A stretch of 64,000 bases of DNA, taken from Paraburkholderia dilworthii. Its GTDB lineage: Bacteria; Pseudomonadota; Gammaproteobacteria; Burkholderiales; Burkholderiaceae. Position numbers and translations under genes: made by a program. The notes beneath the pieces were generated by a model. That model saw nothing but the letters and a program-made list of their open reading frames with translations, searched no databases and had not been told where the DNA came from. Position 1 is the stretch's first letter. Every line of letters starts with the position of its first letter. Positions 1 through 8,174 of this stretch are shown piece after piece. Location of the stretch: positions 39,397 to 103,396 of the forward strand of contig NZ_AWZT01000016.1 of the NCBI RefSeq assembly GCF_000472525.1, written 5' to 3'.

Positions 1-65
1 TGTTGAACGCCGCCTGGCGGCAGGTTTGGAAGAGCCCGCAAGCATTGTGCCTATTCGAATGCGGC

Positions 66-617
66 TCAGCTTTTACTCTTGCGTGGCGCCGCGGCGTTAA
101 GCAGCGGATTGAATGCTGCGGTTCTGGACGGCTGCCGCGCGGGCGAGTCGGAATCTTTCACTCTGGAGGTGCGCCCGCGCCGGTTAGTGCGAGTGCTGCC
201 GGACAGTTGCTCTGCCAGTTCGGCGCTAGTGTCGTCTTCGGCGGCGGATTGTTCGTCTTTCCGTTCGTCGTCCTCTTCGTCATCTTCGTCTTCCTGATTC
301 TTTTCGTTCTCGACTTTGCCGGAACCGCGCGTCGTCTTGTTGGCTTTCGATGCGCCGGTGATATGCGCGATTACGGACATGAACGACTTGCGCCCCGAGC
401 GTAGCGATTCGCCGGGCAGCATCGTGAGAACGACGACTTCGTGAAGCGAGCGTCCATCGACGGAGCGTTCGGTCGGCTCCGTCTCCCAGTCGGTTTTCTC
501 TTGCGCGAAGGCGGCAAGAAGCCGTTCGAGGACGGCCGGCGACAGCACGCCGCCGTCATACAGACTGATGATCGCCCGCTCGGCGAGCGCGAACGGCGTG
601 GCAGAAGTCCTCGGCAC
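66..617 (-). CDS. Hypothetical protein with acidic low-complexity tail
   Basis: I do not recognise a characterised family. The N-terminal half (about residues 1-90) looks folded, with alternating hydrophobic and charged residues, while residues from about 95 onward are a disordered Glu/Asp/Lys-rich stretch followed by an Arg/Ser-rich end. There is no signal peptide or membrane segment, so it is probably cytoplasmic. I chose the GTG at 617 because an AGGAGG lies 8 bases upstream of it; a GTG three codons earlier (626) directly abuts that ribosome binding site and is less likely. It is followed on the same strand by two more small genes, but the spacing does not prove an operon. Confidence 0.7.
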   Translation of the reverse strand: MPRTSATPFALAERAIISLYDGGVLSPAVLERLLAAFAQEKTDWETEPTERSVDGRSLHEVVVLTMLPGESLRSGRKSFMSVIAHITGASKANKTTRGSGKVENEKNQEDEDDEEDDERKDEQSAAEDDTSAELAEQLSGSTRTNRRGRTSRVKDSDSPARQPSRTAAFNPLLNAAAPRKSKS

Positions 618-676
618 TGTTTTCACCTCCTCGCCGTGCGCGGTTCAGGCTGCCGCGACGCGATTACTTGCGCCGA

Positions 677-904
677 TCAGACCGCTTGCCTCGCTTCGCT
701 GCCCTTTAGCTCACCGTGCCGATGAGCATGCGTGGCCGCATATTTGAGCTCGTAGTGCGCGCCTTTGCCGCTACGCGTCGGCGGGAAATGCTCTCCCTCC
801 ACGCACGTCACCTCAAATGTGTCTTTTCCATCGTCGTGAACGACCGAATAGATGCCGGACGTTTTGACGATTTCTCCTGGCTTGAACGAGTTATCTCCTG
901 CCAT
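677..904 (-). CDS. YjzC-like small protein
   Basis: This 75-residue protein has the pattern F-K-P-G near residue 8, then S-G-x-Y, a V-V-H-D stretch, and an E-V-T-x-V-x-G-E-x-F-P-P core. This resembles the small YjzC-like proteins common in Burkholderiaceae, whose function is not known to me. The start is the ATG that gives MAGDNSFKPG; a longer reading frame upstream lacks similarity. The His-rich stretch near residues 58-64 (THAHRHG) could bind metal, but that is speculation. It is soluble with no export signal. Confidence 0.72.
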   Translation of the reverse strand: MAGDNSFKPGEIVKTSGIYSVVHDDGKDTFEVTCVEGEHFPPTRSGKGAHYELKYAATHAHRHGELKGSEARQAV

Positions 905-977
905 TGTGAAACTCCATGGATGAGTAAGCGACACGCATGCTTCATGCAACGCTCGTGCCACGCCTCGAGGTCCGCAC

Positions 978-1385
978 TCAGAAAACGCGCAATGGACTCG
1001 ACCTTCGCGCGGGCCCCACCGGACTGGTTTCCTCGAGCAGTATCTGGACAATGCCGCGAGTAGACACGCTCACCCACGACGACTGAACGTCCTTCGCACG
1101 AACCCAGCGGCATCGGCTGATTTCGTTGCTGGGTATCGGTTCGACGTCGTCGGGAATACGCGCGGCAAATACATAGTGGCGAGTGCGCACGCCCCAGAAT
1201 TCAAAAATGTACTGAAGCGTGACGCCGGCTAATTGCGTCTCTTCCAGCAGCTCGCGAACCGCAGCCGCAGACTCGAGTTCGCCCGCTTTGCAGCGACCGC
1301 CGGGCAGCGCCCATCGTCCGTTGGATCTTGCGACGAGCAGGATGCGATTGGCGCGCAGGCAAAGAACAGTGGCTCGGTGCTTCAT
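978..1385 (-). CDS. Nudix hydrolase
   Basis: This 135-residue protein belongs to the Nudix superfamily, which hydrolyses nucleoside diphosphates linked to another group. The Nudix box is visible at about residues 30-52: a G, five residues, E, seven residues, then R-E-L-L-E-E, which supplies the metal-binding glutamates. The usual G-U ending is replaced by Q-L. The protein is a single-domain short form, as in MutT-like and ADP-ribose-type enzymes, and the substrate cannot be told from sequence. It is divergent from gcd, with the gcd leader between them. Confidence 0.85.
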   Translation of the reverse strand: MKHRATVLCLRANRILLVARSNGRWALPGGRCKAGELESAAAVRELLEETQLAGVTLQYIFEFWGVRTRHYVFAARIPDDVEPIPSNEISRCRWVRAKDVQSSWVSVSTRGIVQILLEETSPVGPARRSSPLRVF

Positions 1386-1548
1386 GACATGTCTGGCAGG
1401 AAGGTGCGACCTTGCAAAGCATGCTGCGTGCCTTGCCGGCGAGGCGTCCGGGAACCGTAAATGCTACCTGGAAGGCGGTGCCTTTCGGTCTGCCAGGCGG
1501 ACAGTTTTTGCAACTCAATTCGAATCATTGTCTGTAGAGGTGGTGAAT

Positions 1549-4194
1549 ATGTCGAAGCCGCATCGGTTTCCTGCCGCGCTCGCGGTCCCCGCTGTCGTAT
1601 TTATCATTGTCGGTTTAGCACTGGCTGCGGGCGGAGTCCCGCTCGTTACGCTTGGTGGCTCGTGGTATTACGTGGTGACGGGTATCGCAATTGCGCTAAC
1701 CGGTGTGTTGCTGGGCATTCGCCGCCGTTCGGCCCTGTGGTTGTTCGCGCTGATTCTATTCGGCTCGACGATCTGGGCCGTTGTCGAAGCGCGCTTCGAC
1801 TTCTGGCAATTGCTACCTCGCCTCTGGGTATGGCTACTACTCGCTTTGTGGCTGCTGCTGCCGCCCGTCACGCGCAAGCTGGTATTCGGGCCGCCGGCCG
1901 CGCATCGGGAAGGCATTGTGCCATTGGCTGGCGCGGTGGTCTTGACGGTGTTGCTTGGCGTCCTCACCGCGTTCAATCATCCGTACGATCACCCGGGCAC
2001 GCTGGCGTCCACCGCTGCTGCTCCCACTACACCGATTGCCGGCGATGCCAACCGGCAGGCGGGCGACTGGACCGACTATGGCGGCTCACCGCTCGGTCAG
2101 CGCTATTCGCCGCTTACGCAAATTACACCGGAAAACGCGGGGCAATTGAAAGTGGCCTGGCAATTTGAAACGGGCGACAAGCCGGGCCCCGGCGATCCCA
2201 CTGAAACCACCGACGAAAACACGCCGATCAAGGTCGGCAACAAACTCTTTCTGTGCACACCGCACAGTATCGTTATCGCACTGGATCCGGCGTCGGGCAA
2301 AGAACTCTGGCGATACGATCCGCATATCCAGAGCCCTGTCGGCTTCAAGCATTGGGAGCATATGACTTGCCGCGGGGTGTCTTATCACGACGATGCGATG
2401 TATCCGGCAAATGCCGCGGTAGCGGCGGCGGCTTCGGGCTCGCCTTCAAGTGCGAGCGCAAGTGCAAGTGCGGATGCAAGCGCGAGCACAAACGCAGCGT
2501 CTGGCGCTGCCGCTTCGAATACGGACGCATCGGCTTCCGCGCCCGCTGCGGACGCCGCATCGGCAAGTACCGAAGCAGCCACTGCCGCTTCGGCAGCGAC
2601 GGGCGCGACGCAATCCGCATCCGCGCCTGCTGCCGCGAGCGATCTTTCCGCGGCCGTGCAGCAGACAGCTAACGCTGCCGCGAGCGCCGAATGCCCGCGC
2701 CGCATTTTCCTGCCGACCGCCGATGCGCGCCTGATAGCGCTCAATGCCGACACCGGTCAGCCGTGCACGCATTTCGGCAATAACGGTCAGATCGATCTGC
2801 GCACGAATATCGGGCCGTTCACGCCGGGTGGTTATTACTCGACGTCGCCGCCTGCAGTCACGCGCGACCTGGTCATCATCAGCGGCCACGTCACCGATAA
2901 CGAGTCGACCAACGAGCCCTCGGGCGTCACGCGTGCGTTCGATGTGCACGACGGTCATCTCGTGTGGAACTGGGACGCAGGCAATCCGGACGCAACGCAA
3001 CCGATTGCCGGCAATCAAACGTATGTTCGCAATACGCCGAACATGTGGTCGGTGTTCAGCGTCGACGAAAAACTCGGCATGGTCTATCTGCCGCTCGGCA
3101 ATCAGACGCCCGATCAGTGGGGCGGCATGCGCACGCCTGCTTCGGAAAAGGTAGCGGCAGGCGTCGTCGCGCTCGATCTCGCGACCGGCAAAATGCGCTG
3201 GAATTACCAATTCACTCACCACGATCTTTGGGACATGGACGTGGGCGGTCAACCTTCGCTGATCGATTTGCAGACGCCCGGCGGCGTGCAGCCGGCGCTG
3301 ATCGCGTCGACGAAGCAGGGCAGTATCTACGTGCTAAACCGGGAGACAGGCAAGCCTATCGTGCCGATCACGGAAGAGCCGGTGCCGCAGGGCGCTGGAA
3401 CCGGCGATCACACATCGCCCACGCAACCGTTCTCCGCACTCAACTTCAAGCCGCCGAAAGTTCGCGAGCGCGACATGTGGGGCACCAATCCGTTCGATCA
3501 ATTGTGGTGCCGCGTGAAGTTCAAGTCGGTGCGTTACGACGGGATGTTTACTCCGCCGTCGGAACAGGGATCGCTCGTGTTTCCGGGCAATTTCGGGGTA
3601 TTCGATTGGGGCGGCATTGCGGTCGACCCGGTCCGCCAGATCCTCATTGCGAACCCCAGTTACATGGCTTTCACCTCGAAGCTGATACCACGCTCGCAGA
3701 TTCCTTCCGATAACGGCGACAAGAAGGGCAGCGAAACGAGCGGCATCAAGCTCGCTCGCGGCACGCCATACGGTTTCGAGTTGAAAGCGTTTCTTTCGCC
3801 GCTCGGCATTCCGTGCCAGGCGCCGCCGTGGGGCTATGTGGCGGGCGTCGATCTGCGCACGAACCGCATCGTGTGGGAACATAAGAACGGTACGATTCGC
3901 GACAGCGCGCCTTTGCCGATTCCGATGCCCCTCGGTGTGCCGAGTCTGGGCGGTATGATCACGACTGCTGGCGGCGTGGCGTTCCTCTCCGGTACGCTCG
4001 ACTATTATTTGCGCGCTTACGATGTGCGTACCGGCGACCGCTTGTGGCAGGCCCGCTTGCCGGCAGGCGGGCAGGCTACACCGATGACGTACGCCGACAG
4101 CAACGGCAAGCAGTATGTACTCGTCACCGCGGGCGGCCACGGCTCCCTCGGTACGAAGCAAGGCGACTATGTGATCGCGTACACGCTGCCTTGA
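1549..4194 (+). CDS. gcd: Membrane-bound PQQ-dependent glucose dehydrogenase
   Basis: It oxidises glucose (or a related aldose) to the lactone in the periplasm and passes electrons to ubiquinone. The first 150 residues hold about five membrane segments, then a PQQ beta-propeller begins at W-x-D-Y-G-G-S-P and continues with conserved stretches such as TCRGVSYH, CPRRIFLP, TPPSEQG, VFPGN and GGQATPMTY, closely matching E. coli Gcd. The ATG at 1549 follows AGAGGTGG and gives a charged N-terminus before the first membrane helix; upstream in-frame codons overlap the nudix gene. Length is about 881 residues against about 796 in E. coli. The extra length is an Ala/Ser-rich insertion at about residues 287-381. 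A porin follows after 30 bases. Confidence 0.93.
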   Translation: MSKPHRFPAALAVPAVVFIIVGLALAAGGVPLVTLGGSWYYVVTGIAIALTGVLLGIRRRSALWLFALILFGSTIWAVVEARFDFWQLLPRLWVWLLLALWLLLPPVTRKLVFGPPAAHREGIVPLAGAVVLTVLLGVLTAFNHPYDHPGTLASTAAAPTTPIAGDANRQAGDWTDYGGSPLGQRYSPLTQITPENAGQLKVAWQFETGDKPGPGDPTETTDENTPIKVGNKLFLCTPHSIVIALDPASGKELWRYDPHIQSPVGFKHWEHMTCRGVSYHDDAMYPANAAVAAAASGSPSSASASASADASASTNAASGAAASNTDASASAPAADAASASTEAATAASAATGATQSASAPAAASDLSAAVQQTANAAASAECPRRIFLPTADARLIALNADTGQPCTHFGNNGQIDLRTNIGPFTPGGYYSTSPPAVTRDLVIISGHVTDNESTNEPSGVTRAFDVHDGHLVWNWDAGNPDATQPIAGNQTYVRNTPNMWSVFSVDEKLGMVYLPLGNQTPDQWGGMRTPASEKVAAGVVALDLATGKMRWNYQFTHHDLWDMDVGGQPSLIDLQTPGGVQPALIASTKQGSIYVLNRETGKPIVPITEEPVPQGAGTGDHTSPTQPFSALNFKPPKVRERDMWGTNPFDQLWCRVKFKSVRYDGMFTPPSEQGSLVFPGNFGVFDWGGIAVDPVRQILIANPSYMAFTSKLIPRSQIPSDNGDKKGSETSGIKLARGTPYGFELKAFLSPLGIPCQAPPWGYVAGVDLRTNRIVWEHKNGTIRDSAPLPIPMPLGVPSLGGMITTAGGVAFLSGTLDYYLRAYDVRTGDRLWQARLPAGGQATPMTYADSNGKQYVLVTAGGHGSLGTKQGDYVIAYTLP

Positions 4195-4224
4195 AAATAA
4201 CGTTCAAAAGGATTGCGCGAGCGG

Positions 4225-5265
4225 ATGCCAAAAAGAAGATCGTATTCGGGGGTCCGCCGCGCGCTTGCAGCAGGCGTGCTGGCGTCCGCATTGAGTGTGT
4301 CCGGTCATGCGCAGGGCACCGTCACGCTTTATGGCGTACTCGACACGAGCATCGAGTTAACCGACCCGGGCAACGGCTGGACGCCGCGTCTCGATTCCGG
4401 CGCCTATCGCGGATCGCGGATCGGCCTGCGTGGCGACGAACCGCTTGGCGGCGGCAATCATCTTCTGTTCGAACTGGAAAACGGTTTTAGCAGCGCGGAC
4501 GGTTCTCTCGCGACAGCGGGCACGCTCTTTAACCGGCAGGCATGGGTGGGAGGGCAAGGCCGCTTTGGCGAGATCCGGATAGGCCGGCAGTACTCGCCGA
4601 TCTACATTCCATTCAAAGGGCAACTCGATGCATTCGGCGCGGGCACGATTGCATCGGGCCTCAATAACCTGTCGAAAATCACGCCTTATTCGAGCGACGC
4701 GATTGCCTGGCTGTCGCCGGAATTGAGCGGCTTCAGCGCGACCTTGATGTACGCATTGCGCGATGCTGCCGACGAAGACGGCAACGGCTTCGCCGGCTAT
4801 TATGCGACATTCGAGTACCGGCTCGACGGCCTGCGTCTCCTTTACGCAAGACAGCAAACGCACGGCGCGGGCGCGTTGCGTTCCAATCTTGGCGGTGTCT
4901 CCTATTCGCTCGGCAACTGGCAGGCATGGCTGTCGTTTTTCAATGGCGACGGCGGCACTCCGGCCTATCACGGCAATGGCATGTCCGCTTCGGTGCGCTA
5001 TCGCTTCTCGCCTTCCGCGAGCCTATCGCTCGGCTATGCACGCGTGACCGACAAACTAGACGACGGCGCGAGCGCTGAACAGTTCAGTGCATCGTTCGAA
5101 TACGCGCTTTCAAGAACGCTGCTGATGTATTTGAGCGCCGCGGATCTGTTGAACCGCGGCAACGCGACCTTCACGCTGCGCGGCGTCAATGTCACTGGAC
5201 TACCTGCGGCCTATCCCGGCGCACCGGTGAAGGGCATGCAAGTTGGTTTGATCGAACGGTTCTAG
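4225..5265 (+). CDS. Gram-negative outer membrane porin
   Basis: This is a 16-strand-type general porin of the Burkholderia/Neisseria family. It has a cleavable signal peptide ending at SGHAQ (about residues 1-30), then the hallmark start GTVTLYGVLD, a G-S-R-I-G-L-R-G segment, the QAWVG and GRQYSP motifs, and ends in Phe (LIERF), the outer-membrane assembly signal. Length (346 residues) is typical. The ATG at 4225 is preferred; a TTG at 4213 is in frame but sits on the AAAAGGA ribosome binding site. It lies 30 bases after gcd on the same strand, so it may supply the periplasmic glucose dehydrogenase with substrate, but the substrate is an inference. Confidence 0.9.
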   Translation: MPKRRSYSGVRRALAAGVLASALSVSGHAQGTVTLYGVLDTSIELTDPGNGWTPRLDSGAYRGSRIGLRGDEPLGGGNHLLFELENGFSSADGSLATAGTLFNRQAWVGGQGRFGEIRIGRQYSPIYIPFKGQLDAFGAGTIASGLNNLSKITPYSSDAIAWLSPELSGFSATLMYALRDAADEDGNGFAGYYATFEYRLDGLRLLYARQQTHGAGALRSNLGGVSYSLGNWQAWLSFFNGDGGTPAYHGNGMSASVRYRFSPSASLSLGYARVTDKLDDGASAEQFSASFEYALSRTLLMYLSAADLLNRGNATFTLRGVNVTGLPAAYPGAPVKGMQVGLIERF

Positions 5266-5379
5266 GCCGCGGGCTTACAAATCGAAAACTGCTCAAATGC
5301 CTATGCGGTTGAAAACGTTACGCGTCAGCAAGCAAACATTCCAGCCGCGATGACCCTCACTGCAAGTTCTCCGAACCGC

Positions 5380-5487
5380 TCAATGCGTGGCTGCGTGTAA
5401 TACAGCTTTCAATAAGCCTGCCACCACAGCGACCGTTGCAACGCCCAGCATCCAGAGGCCGATAAACCATGCGAATCGTCGCCACAT
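5380..5487 (-). CDS. DUF2474 small membrane peptide of bd-type oxidase
   Basis: This is a 35-residue single-span membrane peptide that starts MWRRFAWFIGLW and ends at TGA. It begins one base after the stop codon of the oxidase subunit II gene, so it is co-transcribed and probably translationally coupled. Its position, length, basic N-terminus and one hydrophobic helix match the DUF2474 peptides that follow cyanide-insensitive bd oxidases and are analogous in position to CydX, which stabilises E. coli cytochrome bd. The assignment rests on context and length, since such a short sequence gives little family signal by eye. Confidence 0.75.
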   Translation of the reverse strand: MWRRFAWFIGLWMLGVATVAVVAGLLKAVLHAATH

Positions 5488-5488
5488 G

Positions 5489-6505
5489 TCAGTGATATCC
5501 CTCGCCGGGACGCATTTTGCCCTTGAAGACGGTGTAGGCGTAGATCGTATAGCCGAGAATCATCGGAACGGTAATCGCGGCGCCTACGAGGAGAAATAGC
5601 AGGCTTGCATGCGGCGCGGCGGCATCGCGGAAAGAAATCGCGGGCGGCACGAGATACGGATACAGGCTGATTAGAAGCCCGGCGTAGCAGAGCACGAAAA
5701 TGCCATAGGCGAAAAGCAAAGGCAGCACGTGACGCCGCGACGATAGACTGCGCCACAAGCCGGCCGCGAGAAGAACCAGCAATACCGGCACCGGTGCGGT
5801 CAATGCAATGGCCGGCCAGCGGAACCAGCGCGCTGCGAGCGAGCCTTGCAGCATCGGCGTCCACAGCGTGACCACGATGATCAACGCGAGCACGGCGACT
5901 GCGGCAGTACGCGCATAACGCCGGCAACGCTCGTGCAATGCGCCTTCAGTGCGCCAGATCAGCCAGCAGGACCCGAGCAGCGCATAGCCCACGATAACGG
6001 CAAGACCGCACAACACGGTGAAGCCGGTGAGCCAGTCCCACCAACCGCCGGAATACGAAACCCCTTCGACATGGATGCCCTGAAGCAGCCCGCCCAGCAC
6101 GAGGCCCTGACACAAAGCGGCCGTGGCCGACCCCGAGAAGAAAGCGACATCCCACCATGCGCGGCCTGCACCCATCGCACGAAAACGAAATTCGAAGGCC
6201 ACACCGCGAAACACAAGTGCGAGCAGCATCGCGATGATCGGCGGATAGAGCGCGGGCAGGATAACCGAGTAGGCGAGCGGAAAGACGGCAAACAGTCCGC
6301 CGCCGCCGAGCACGAGCCATGTCTCATTGCCGTCCCATACGGGCGCGATCGAATTCACCATCAGGTCGCGATCTTCCCGCTTGCGCTCGAAAGCGAACAG
6401 GATGCCCACACCCAGATCGAAGCCGTCGAGCAGCACGTAGGCAAGCACGGCAAACGCGAGAATAGCCGCCCATACGAGCGGCAGATCAATCGTGGTGACT
6501 GTCAT
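5489..6505 (-). CDS. cioB: bd-type quinol oxidase subunit II (cyanide-insensitive type)
   Basis: This is the integral membrane partner of the bd oxidase subunit I and holds no haem ligands itself. The N-terminus LPLVWAAILAFAVLAYVLLDG is the family hallmark, followed by the F-D-L-G-V-G motif, and the W-D-G-N-E-T-W-L-V motif at about residues 56-65. It has 338 residues and about eight membrane helices, the usual size. It overlaps the end of subunit I by 20 bases and is followed after one base by a DUF2474 peptide, so all three form one operon. cydB is an equally valid name. Confidence 0.93.
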   Translation of the reverse strand: MTVTTIDLPLVWAAILAFAVLAYVLLDGFDLGVGILFAFERKREDRDLMVNSIAPVWDGNETWLVLGGGGLFAVFPLAYSVILPALYPPIIAMLLALVFRGVAFEFRFRAMGAGRAWWDVAFFSGSATAALCQGLVLGGLLQGIHVEGVSYSGGWWDWLTGFTVLCGLAVIVGYALLGSCWLIWRTEGALHERCRRYARTAAVAVLALIIVVTLWTPMLQGSLAARWFRWPAIALTAPVPVLLVLLAAGLWRSLSSRRHVLPLLFAYGIFVLCYAGLLISLYPYLVPPAISFRDAAAPHASLLFLLVGAAITVPMILGYTIYAYTVFKGKMRPGEGYH

Positions 6506-7937
6506 GGCGATTGTCCCGTGCAGAAGGGTTGCCTGTGGTGCTGGATGCGGGCTGCCGTTGCGCGGGCCCCGGCGTGATGCCCGCGCTGCGATGCGGTATG
6601 TTCTTCGCGGGCCCCTCGGTGGCGAGCGATGGCGGTCTCGCCATGAGCCGCAATAGAAACACCATCGCCGCGCCGAATACGATCAGATACACCACGCCGA
6701 AAGCCGCAAGCGATGTCGCGACACCGGGCGCGGCGATGGGCGACACGCTGTCGGCCGTGCGCAAATGGCCATACACGGTATAAGGCTGACGGCCCACTTC
6801 AGTGACAGTCCAGCCGCATAGCAGCGCGATCAGCCCGGCAGGTCCCATTGCAACCATGAGCCGATGCAGCCAGCGCGCCCGATAAAGCGAATGGCGCGCC
6901 CGAAGCGCGAGACTCGCGAAACCGGTCAGCGCCATCAGCACGCCAAGGCCGACCATGATGCGAAAGGCCCAGAAAATTAGCGGTGAAAAGGGCCGGTCCT
7001 CACGCGGGAATTCCTTGAGCCCTTTGATCGAGCCATTCCATGTGTGCGTGAGAATCAGCGCGCCGAGGTGCGGAATCTCGACGGCGTAGTCAGTCGTTTC
7101 GGTCTTCATGTTTGGCATGCCGAACAATATGAGCGGCTGGCCCGGTTTGGACTCCCAGTCGCCTTCCAGCGCGGCGATCTTCGCGGGTTGATGCTTGAGC
7201 GTGTTCACGCCGTGCGCGTCGCCAGCGAAAATCTGGATCGGCGCGACGAGGCACGCCATCCATAGCGCCATCGAAGCCATCAGACGCGCGGGCTCGTTGC
7301 TGGAATCGCGCAGCAGGTGCCATGCGCCGACCGCGCCGACAATGAACGCCACGCTCAGATAAGCCGCGAGCACCATATGCACGAGCCGGTAGGGGAACGA
7401 CGGATTGAAGATGATGCTCAGCCAGTCCGCCGGGAAAAAGCGGCCGTTGACCAGCGTGAATCCTTGCGGCGTTTGCATCCATGAATTGACGGCCAGAATC
7501 CAGAAGGCGCTCATCAACGTACCGACAGCAACGAGCGCCGTCGCCAGAAAATGTAGCTTGGGGCCGACCCGCTTCATGCCAAACAGCATCACGCCGAGAA
7601 AACCGGATTCCAGAAAAAATGCGGTGAGTACTTCGTAGCCCATCAACGGGCCGACGATGGGACCGGCGCGATAGGCGAAGCCCGCCCAGTTGGTGCCGAA
7701 CTCGTACGACATGACGAGGCCCGACACGACGCCTACGCCGAAGACCACGGCGAAGATCGTCAGCCAGTAGCGAAATACCGCCAGGTAGACGGGTTTGCCG
7801 GTGACAAGCCATGCGCCTTCAAGAACCGCGAGATAGCTGGCGAGCCCGATCGACATTGCCGGGAAAATGATGTGAAAGGCGATCGTGAAACCGAATTGCG
7901 TCCGGGCGAGAAAGAGAGCGTCGACCGAGGGTGGCAT
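6486..7937 (-). CDS. cioA: bd-type quinol oxidase subunit I (cyanide-insensitive type)
   Basis: This subunit carries the haem ligands and oxidises quinol with oxygen. It starts at MPPSVDALFLARTQFGFT, where the His-equivalent helix FHIIFPAMS follows, and shows conserved SYEFGTNWAGF, MGYEVLTAFFLES and GRQPYTVYGHLRT segments. At 483 residues it is shorter than E. coli CydA (about 522), consistent with the short Q-loop of the CIO group. The ATG at 7937 has GAGGT 5-6 bases upstream; a longer in-frame extension to 8267 lacks any similarity and runs through the divergent promoter. These oxidases typically resist cyanide and work at low oxygen. Which haems are used cannot be told. Confidence 0.93.
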   Translation of the reverse strand: MPPSVDALFLARTQFGFTIAFHIIFPAMSIGLASYLAVLEGAWLVTGKPVYLAVFRYWLTIFAVVFGVGVVSGLVMSYEFGTNWAGFAYRAGPIVGPLMGYEVLTAFFLESGFLGVMLFGMKRVGPKLHFLATALVAVGTLMSAFWILAVNSWMQTPQGFTLVNGRFFPADWLSIIFNPSFPYRLVHMVLAAYLSVAFIVGAVGAWHLLRDSSNEPARLMASMALWMACLVAPIQIFAGDAHGVNTLKHQPAKIAALEGDWESKPGQPLILFGMPNMKTETTDYAVEIPHLGALILTHTWNGSIKGLKEFPREDRPFSPLIFWAFRIMVGLGVLMALTGFASLALRARHSLYRARWLHRLMVAMGPAGLIALLCGWTVTEVGRQPYTVYGHLRTADSVSPIAAPGVATSLAAFGVVYLIVFGAAMVFLLRLMARPPSLATEGPAKNIPHRSAGITPGPAQRQPASSTTGNPSARDNRHDSHHD

Positions 7938-8174
7938 CGGGATACCTCGAGTAATGGACGGAACCGCATATTGCGCTGCAAGCGCGTGTAAAGGGTAGCA
8001 AATGCATGGCCCGGCCGCCCCGGTCGACAGACAGTTCATGCGTTGCGCAACGACGCGTAACCCGGCGCAGTCCGGCGTAACCGGCGTGACCCTATTGTCA
8101 GGAGCATGCGCTCTTTCGGTTGACAGGTACACCCTTTGCTGCGCGCCTGTATGGACGTTAGCGCGGAGACGGCA
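7938..8174. promoter_or_regulatory. Divergent promoter region between cioA and the molybdopterin oxidoreductase
   Basis: This 237-base stretch must hold promoters for both divergent genes. It contains a 12-base perfect palindrome CGTTGCGCAACG at about 8041-8052 and two near-copies of GGCGTAACCGG just after it, which could be operator elements. A TTGACA at about 8120 lacks a well-spaced -10 for the rightward gene. I saw no FNR-type box. Confidence 0.35.

Noticed and set aside
1..65. Start of a gene at the left edge
   Set aside because: The plus-strand frame there is the shadow of the minus-strand gene at 66-617 and shows no motif.
8120..8148. TTGACA as the -35 box of the molybdopterin oxidoreductase gene
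   Set aside because: The next plausible -10 is 22 bases away rather than 16-18, so the pair does not fit.
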